Shown: one piece after another, positions 57,601 to 64,000 of the stretch | How the letters are laid out: every line of letters begins with the position of its first letter | How positions within the stretch are numbered: the first letter of the stretch is position 1 | NCBI GenBank assembly: GCA_025403435.1 | Contig: CM046348.1 | Coordinates: 33,910,052 to 33,974,051, forward strand | DNA length: 64,000 nt | Direction: 5' to 3' | From: Artocarpus heterophyllus | Taxonomy: Eukaryota > Streptophyta > Magnoliopsida > Rosales > Moraceae | Notes under the pieces: model-generated | Seen by the model: only the letters and a program-made list of their open reading frames with translations | Told to the model about the DNA's origin: nothing | Databases searched by the model: none | Position numbers and translations under genes: made by a program

Positions 57601-59278
57601 GAGGGATCTCAACTTGAGGCAGCGCAGATGGGTAGAGTACATGGAGGATTATTATTTCGCGTTGCAGTATCATCCTGGAAAAGCTAATGTGGTCGCGGAC
57701 GCGCTTAGCAGGAAGTCTTCGGGGATTCTCGCTTGTTTGATTTTTGAGGACTAGAGCAGGGATGCGACAGTGAGTGAGTATCGGCTACAGTATCATGAAG
57801 ACGGTGATCGAGTTTTGTTGTATCATGTGGAAGCGACTCCAGCTCTTGTTCGGATGGTGAAGCAAGGTCAGTGGCAGGATCGACATTTGCAGGGGATTTG
57901 GTCGCGGATTCAGAACGGGGAGCAGTTCGAGGAATGGAGCGTGCATGCAGATGGATCGTTGTACTTCCGGGAGCGTCTTGCAGTTCCAGTTATCACCGAG
58001 GTGACGAAAGCCGTTCTAGACGAAGCTCATAGGTCTCAGTTCGCTATTCATCCGGGGAGCACCAAGATGTATCGTGATTTGAAGAGGCACTATTGGTGGA
58101 GAGGCATGAAGAAAGATGTTCGAGAGTACGTGGCCAAGTGTTCGACGTGTCTTCGGGTGAAGGCTGAGCATCAGAAGCCTGCAGGTCAGGTTCAGCCGCT
58201 TCCTATTCCAGGGTGGAAATGGGAGCATGTGATGATGGATTTCCTCACAGGTTTGCCGAGGACGGAGCAGCGGCACGATGCAGTTTGGGTTGTGGTCGAC
58301 AGGTTGACGAAATCGGCGCATTTCATTCCGTTTAAGTCGACGTGTTCTAGGAAGATTCTCGGGGAGTTGTATATGCAGAACATTGTGAGGTTGCATGGAG
58401 TTCCTTTATCCATCACCTCTAATCGAGACACCAGGTTTAATGCTAAGTACTGGAGGAGTTTTCAGGAGGCTTTAGGTACGGATTTGAACTTCAGTACGGC
58501 GTTTCATCCTCAGACTGATGGGCAGTCTGAGCGGGTTATTTAGGTTCTCGAGGATATGTTGCGTGCTTGTGCGTTGGACTTCGGCGGGAATTGGAAGCAA
58601 TGTTTGCATTTGGCGGAGTTCGCGTACAACAATAGTTATCAGGCGAGTATCGGTATGGCACCATTTGAGGCGTTGTATGGGCGACCGTGTCGGTCACCTG
58701 TGTGTTGGGCCGAGCCGGAAGATAGAATTATTCTTGGGCCAGATGAGATTCGTGATAGCAACGAGAAAGTCGCGGTGATTCGGGATCAGTTGAGAGCAGC
58801 TCAGAGTCGGCAGAAGAGCTACGCGGATAGGAGACGTAGACCTTTAGAATTTGCGGTTGGAGATTTTGTTCTCTTGAGGGTGTCACCTCGTAAGGGAACT
58901 ATGCGGTTCGGAGTGAGTGGGAAACTCGCGCCGAGGTATATTGGGCCGTTCGAGATCACTCAGCGTGTTGGTGTGGTCGCTTATCGGCTTGATCTTCCGC
59001 CCGAACTTTCTCATGTGCACGATGTGTTTCATGTGTCGATGCTTAGGAAATGTCCACCTGGGCAGGATAAGATAGTATCGTTTCGCGATGTGCAGGTTCA
59101 GGAGGATACGACGTACGAAGAAATGCCAATTCAAATTATCGACCGGAAAGTGATTAGCTTGCGTCGTCGTGAGATACCGTTGGTAAAGGTCGTGTGGCAG
59201 CATCACGGGGTTGATGAAGCCACTTGGGAGTTAGAGTCGAGTATGCAGGAGCTGTAGCCGCATTTGTTTTGTTTTTGA
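54686..59278 (+). pseudogene. gag-pol of gypsy A3: one continuous frame with five nonsense codons
   Basis: 4593 bp (1530 codons plus stop) with no frameshift, so it gives the ancestral layout. Gag domain about residues 60-200, CCHC knuckle 271-284, protease Asp418, RT IDD core 752-754, RNase H Asp900. Integrase zinc domain starts at His1115; the catalytic triad is Asp1185, position 1246 and Glu1282 (35 residues apart). A GPY/F module and a chromodomain-like tail end near 1527. TAG stops are at 55259, 55709, 57752, 58541 and 59255. In addition codon 1246 (58421) is Asn where A1, A2 and B have the catalytic Asp, so the integrase would be inactive regardless of the stops. The A3 RT motif looks normal. 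Confidence 0.93.
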
Positions 59279-59313
59279 GATGAGTTGTAAATTTCGAGGA
59301 CGAAATTTCTTTT

Positions 59314-59326
59314 AGGGGTGGAGAGC
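59314..59326 (+). other. Polypurine tract of A3
   Basis: AGGGGTGGAGAGC before the 3' LTR. The last base differs from the other copies. Confidence 0.75.
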
Positions 59327-61489
59327 TGTAACGTCCCGAAATTTATTTAATGTTAAGTGTAATATAAATGATGAATTAGTGTGCCATAGTTAAAGTTTTA
59401 ACATTTATTAGACTATTTGGTTGGATTTTTTTGAATTTTTGGTTGTTTTGTTAAATTAATGAATTCGAAGGATTTCTTATTGTTTTAAAATGATGTTTTG
59501 AGTTTTAAAACACAACAATTTGTAAAATGTTAAAAATACTCCATTTTGCAAAACCGTGGACGGCACATGGTTTTCGCACAGTAAAACCGCCCACCGATTT
59601 TCTCTATTTATTTCCTTCCTTCCTCTCTCTCTCCTCACTCTCCCGTGACATTCTCTCTCTCCTCTCTCTCTCTCTCCGCAGCTCTCTTTCTCTCTCAATT
59701 CTCTCTCAAATTTTAAACTCCATTTCGAATCCAAGCTTCAGGATAGCAAGGAGGAAGCTCGGGGACGTGATTCGGCAACCGAGAACGCGGATTGAAGCTT
59801 CGATTCGAGGTTAGATTCGAAATTTCTAAACTTTTTACAAAATTTTCAATTTTGTGTGTTTTTGAAATCTAAGTTTGTTTTAGCTTAGAAAACCATGGAT
59901 TTGTGTTAAATGAGCTTAGAACAACTAGAATCTAAGCCTAGATTGAAGAAAAACGGATTGGATTCAAGATTTTTCATTTTTCTCCTCTTTTTCTCATTTT
60001 TGGATTTTTGAGGATTTTGAGTTTAAATGTTGTTTAAATGATTCCAAACATGTTCTAGAATGTTTTTCTATCAACTATAGTTGTTTTTCATGCCTGGGAT
60101 TTGAGAAAAACAGGTTAGAAACAAGATTTGGATTTTGGGGATCGAGAAACCCGTGGCTGGGATTTCTGGGTTTTCCAAGTTCGGCAGGCCGAAGTTCATG
60201 TTTGGCAGGCCGGAGTGATGATCGGCAGGCCGGTGTTCTTCCGACCGGCAGGCCGAATCTGGGGAAATGTTCGGCAGGCCGAACCTTGTTTCCGGCAGGC
60301 CGAACTGTGCAGCTCGGTAGGCCGAAGCAGGGCGTCCGGCAGGCCGACCGAGGCATGGAAAATTTTTGTGATTTTTACCCGTTTTCACTGTTTTGAACCC
60401 TGATTTAAATCCCAACCTTATAGGATGATTTTAAAGGTACAAATGGCACACTAGGACATCATGAAATGATTTAGTAACATAGAATGTCTCGAACTAGATA
60501 TTGATCGACTTAGTTTGTATCTAGGATCGTTCGTGGTTCCGTGGAGCTAACGTATAGCGGACCGGGATTACGGTGTGGGGTACCGGCACGAGTATTGAGG
60601 TAGGACTTCTATCCTATTTCTTTGGTAGCCTGGTTTTGAAATGATTTGGCTTTGAAAAGGATTTCTATCCAAAATGTTTTCAACGGTTGTTTGAAAATGG
60701 TTTTATCGGTTATATTTTAATATACCGTGAACTGAAATGAATTTCATAATAAATGTAATTGACAACACTCGGTAATTGGGTTTTGAATGATAATGATAAT
60801 AAACACATGGGCATGATGCCATATCAGAGATCGGGTCGTGTAGCGATCGACCTTGGGGGCAGGTCTCGAAACCCAGCTGGGCCACTACGGTGGTGATTTC
60901 ATGGTTTGCCTAGGTAAAAGTAAATTGGTGTTTTGATTTGACGAGTAGACTGTTCTGTGTCAGGACGGTTCTACTCAAATTGTTTATCTATTTATTTATT
61001 TAAGTTTCCTTTGAATAACTTCTAATAATGCTGTGTTCCTTTGCGTTAAACTATTTTTATAAAACATAGTCCTACTGAGCCTTTCGCTCACGTTTTATCT
61101 GTTTTAAATTTCCCCTAGGTGGTTTCCCCTTTAGGTTTGGAGAAGATTCTTCGGACCGAACTCAGGAGCAATAGGAGAATTTATTTATATTCTGTATTAT
61201 TAATCAAGGCATGTAAGACTTAACCATATTTGTACTTGGGCTGTAATTATATTTATGATATTGTCAGATCCATGTGTGTGCACAAGTTGTGGGTTGTGGA
61301 ACCCATATTCGCAGTTTTTATTCAATTATTATTATTTGCTAAATATTTATAAATTCGTTTATCAAATGTGGTGGAAAATCTCTTTATTTCTTACTTAATT
61401 GGATTCTTAAACACTTAATTTTAATTAAATTCTCTTTTAATTAATCTAAATATTCCGCCACGTCACCTCCCGTACTCCGGGGCGTGACA
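59327..61489 (+). repeat. 3' LTR of gypsy A3 (2163 bp)
   Basis: TGTAACG...GTGACA. Array 60180-60349, hairpin 61290-61305. Followed by TSD TTACC (61490-61494). Confidence 0.94.
60180..60349 (+). repeat. Palindromic GC-rich array in 3' LTR of A3
   Basis: Eight to nine units, 170 bp, matching 53272-53441 with a few substitutions. Confidence 0.85.
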
Positions 61490-61504
61490 TTACCATAACT
61501 AATA

Positions 61505-61534
61505 TACACACACACATATATATATATATATATG
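61505..61534. repeat. (CA)n/(TA)n microsatellite
   Basis: ACACACACA followed by a (TA)n run, within intron 2 of the ZIP pseudogene next to the A3 insertion. Confidence 0.8.
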
Positions 61535-61660
61535 TTTTATTTAAAGTGTGTCAAAGTAAAAGGATAGCAGTATTATTATCACATAATCAAAAAAAAGAAA
61601 CAAAGTTACAGACTGAGAAAATAAAAATTAAGAAATAGAAATCATAGATGAGAAACTTAC

Positions 61661-61800
61661 CTGAGCAATGGAGCCTCCAAGTCCCATGCCCTCAAAAAAT
61701 TGATGGAAGGGCAAAGCAGCTACCAAATGCCCTATTGTTTTGGGACTCTCAGAGGCACCCAAAGAATTTCCTAATACGGCGTGTATCGTGGCAAATTATA
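61661..61800 (-). pseudogene. ZIP pseudogene, exon 2
   Basis: The minus strand matches exon 2 of the intact gene: [10 protein letters not shown], then [19 protein letters not shown], then SIAQ and a preserved GT donor. The TM5 His and Glu residues are still present. The 5' part of the exon (TM4, VLELG and His-Ser) is eroded, and no clear acceptor is seen near 61800. Confidence 0.88.
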
Positions 61801-62101
61801 AAACTCAAAATTATGAATTTTCTCACATATATATAACCCTTTTATTTAAAAGTGAAAGCCAAGAATTGATGTTATTCAAGACATCATACACGTAAATAAA
61901 GGCTTGCACCACACATGTGCCAAAAATATCCTCACTAAAAAAATTCTCTCAAAAATTAAGCTTTTGTGGGGAAATAAAATACAAAGGGCAAACCCTATTA
62001 AAAAAGAAAATAGGGAAAATAATTCATTTCTTTTTCTGTTCTCATTAAAAAAAAAAAAATCCAATAGAAATTAATATCGAAAACTAAAGTATAATTTATA
62101 C
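61801..62101 (-). other. ZIP pseudogene, intron 1
   Basis: About 0.3 kb, AT-rich. The donor GTATA is kept at 62101. No gene seen. Confidence 0.7.
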
Positions 62102-62654
62102 CTGACATGAAATTTTTATTTGCTGACGGAGCCATGAGAGCGGCCATGAGTAGTGTGCGTACGGGCATGGACCTGGTCAGAGTGCTCGTAGTTCTTCTCC
62201 AAGTCGCCGATGCTAGCTGGCGCCAACGACTTGCCGCTGAACTGTGATTCTGGTAGTACTACATGGCGGCAGCGTGAACCATGAGCGTGATGATGGCAGA
62301 CATCAAAGTTGACAAACCCGGTGAACGGGAACTCCCACAGCGTCTCGCTGAGGCACGGTGACGGTTCTTGAAGCCTATTGGAGAGGATGGCACCGGAGGC
62401 GAAGGCCTTTATTATGAAAAAGGCATTCCTCTCGGTGCTTAAGGCCTGAACTGTCTTTCCGAGGATCGGAAGGCAGATGCCGATTGCACCGGCAACAAGT
62501 ATGGAGGTGATTGCGAAGAGCCTGTACTTGAAGACGTCAGTCTTGTCGCGGTCTTCGGCTTCTGGCTAGCACGCCGGAACTGACATGGGGAGGATAAAAA
62601 AGACGAAGAAGAAGGAAGAAGATGAGCTTTGTTGGTCTGAGAACCGTTCTTAAT
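62102..62654 (-). pseudogene. ZIP pseudogene, exon 1
   Basis: The minus strand from 62654 aligns with exon 1 of the intact gene. The start codon position reads ATT instead of ATG. The signal-peptide region and acidic N-terminus are frameshifted. TM1-TM2 is readable (LVAGAIGICLPILGK, then FFIIKAF), then the TGFIHVLPD segment is lost and the frame wanders. The variable loop has a single repeat unit and an eroded His-rich stretch (HARTHTTHGRSHG). A stop (TAA) lies just before the donor. This is the 5' end of the inverted ZIP copy, whose remaining exons lie to the left. Confidence 0.9.
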
Positions 62655-63657
62655 TGTGGGGCGAAATAAATAGTACTAAAAATTGCAGGTTTATTTTTAT
62701 TTTTATACCCTATAATAAATATAGAAATCAAAAAATCATGCAGGATATTTTAAATTTTAACACTTTTATATATTTAGATTTTAAATTTATGCCAAATTTA
62801 ACTTTTTTTTCAAGTTAAAGTTTGATTTTAAATGTATAAAATACTTAAATGTCTTTTATAATTTGAAAATTTTAGTTTTTTTTCTTATTTTTAATATATT
62901 TTTTATTTTTTTAACAATGTTTAGGTTTTTTTGTAGTCAAAATTTAACTATTGTTGACCAAAAAAAGATAAAAAAAAAATACATAGATTTAAAATTTAAA
63001 GGTATAAAAATATAAAAAAGTCTAAAATAAAAGGTACAAAGTTTTTATAACCTCGTAAAGCAGGTATAAAAATAAAATAACTCCGAATTGTATAATAAAT
63101 AATTCATCATGAAATATACGTATTAGCTCGTGAAGCGGCCGGGTGCTGGATCACGCCAATTTCGTGGTCAAACCACTTGGGTATCATACTATTAAAAAAA
63201 AATAAAAAATCCCACCTGGGCATCATCCGTTTTTCATTCGTTACAAAACATACCATTATAGCTTCCTAGCATTTTATTTCAATTAATTTCTATGTCAACT
63301 ATATAAAAGGCTTGAAAATATTTAGTTACGTATGAGGTAAAATTTCATTAATAATGCGTTTTTATTAGCAATTGCAAATTAATAAACCAATTTTAAAAAA
63401 TTGCCTAACATTAAAAAATCTTAAAAAATCATCTCAAAACTAGCTAGTGCTAAATCTTAGGCGGGTTTGCCTTATTTACTTTTTTTTTTTTTTTACGGCC
63501 ATTAAGTGCAATTTGCACCGTTTTTCCCTTTATAAAAGGAAAATTTGGTGATCTTCTTTAGTACTCGTTCGAACTGGCGTTCTTTTTCAGAAATTTTATG
63601 GACTTTATTTTCTTTTGTGTTCTCTCACTCTTCAGAGAGTAAAGCCAATTGAAGTTG
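62655..63657. other. Upstream flank of the ZIP pseudogene, nothing recognised
   Basis: AT-rich. No RTGTCGACAY element was found here, unlike the intact gene. No supported gene. Confidence 0.5.
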
Positions 63658-64000
63658 GTAGAGGTGTACATGAAATCTATGAATCTATGAGATTTAGTCT
63701 ACCCAATCGGATCCGAGGTTTTGGATTGATTAAGAAGAGTTTTTGGATTGATTTTGGATTAAGAATTTTTTTTTTTGTTTTAGATTGGATTGTGGATTGA
63801 AGAATTGTCAATCCGTCCAATCAGTCAATCGGAAACTTTTAAATATATTTATATATTTTATAGTTTTAATAATATATATTTACATAAAAATTTTCCTTTT
63901 TTCTAAATTTTTTTAATGTTTTTCTCGTTTTTCTAAGCATTAGAGAGCAAAATTCTAATGGTAACACAACTTGTGTTAAAAAGGCCTAGCCATTGTTAAA
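63658..64000. mobile_element. Possible left end of a hAT-like element, cut by the window edge
   Basis: TAGAGGTGTACATGAAATC at 63658 resembles plant hAT termini (TAGRGGTGTNCA). It is followed by many GGATTG/CAATCC words in both orientations, as in subterminal repeats. The other end is outside the window. Confidence 0.3.

Larger units (their letters stand above)
52419..61489 (+). mobile_element. Ty3/gypsy LTR retrotransposon A3, full length, defective
   Basis: 5' LTR 52419-54581, primer site 54585, gag-pol 54686-59278, purine tract 59314-59326, 3' LTR 59327-61489, TSD TTACC. Both LTRs are 2163 bp by these boundaries and closely similar. It lies inside intron 2 of the ZIP pseudogene and is independent of the B nest. 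Confidence 0.94.

Noticed and set aside
24462..61494. Several unrelated retrotransposon fragments placed side by side
   Set aside because: TSDs and seamless joins of ZIP exon 3, the gypsy B primer site and the copia LTR show nested whole insertions instead.
63615..63800. 61-codon frame near the right edge
   Set aside because: Built from GGATTG-type repeats of a probable hAT-like terminus, with no family resemblance.

Overview
This is plant nuclear DNA, AT-rich and probably from a eudicot. The evidence is one spliced ZIP-family metal transporter gene with plant exon structure, long Ty3/gypsy and Ty1/copia LTR retrotransposons primed by initiator-methionine tRNA, and a RICESLEEPER-type hAT transposase relic. 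About three quarters of the window is transposable elements, and most of it resolves into a nested history because target-site duplications (TSDs) survive.

Left part (1-20 kb). A LINE-type RNase H fragment lies on the minus strand at the left edge. A probable solo LTR (2673-15935) is split by a hAT element (3938-15920, 8-bp TSD GTGTCAAG). The hAT is itself split by gypsy element A1 (6466-15446, TSD GATCA). A MITE-like inverted repeat (about 17368-17858) and a 576-bp non-autonomous hAT-like element (18432-19007) follow.

Gene part (20.3-24.5 kb). An apparently intact three-exon ZIP transporter (21086-23536, plus strand, 377 residues) has a TATA box and, about 0.7 kb upstream of the ATG, a perfect match to the zinc-deficiency response element recognised by plant bZIP19/23 factors. 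A second, inverted and convergent ZIP copy lies on the minus strand as a pseudogene. Its pieces are at 62654-62102 (exon 1), about 61800-61661 (exon 2), 51957-51858 (first part of exon 3) and 24466-about 24255 (rest of exon 3).

Transposon nest (24.5-61.5 kb). Gypsy element B (24467-51857, TSD TTATG) entered exon 3 of the ZIP pseudogene. A copia element (26655-44989, TSD ATCAG) entered the primer-binding site of B. Gypsy element A2 (27598-36619, TSD AGTAG) entered the 5' LTR of the copia. Independently, gypsy element A3 (52419-61489, TSD TTACC) entered intron 2 of the pseudogene. All gag-pol frames carry premature stops, most of them CAG to TAG, as expected from decay of methylated cytosines.

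The most unusual signal is a cluster of short GC-rich palindromic units (consensus TTCGGC-AG-GCCGAA). It is present 7-9 times in each of the eight gypsy LTRs and again, about 11 times, in the long untranslated leader of the unrelated copia element, with one or two inverted copies in each copia LTR. No CRISPR array, tRNA or rRNA gene was seen.
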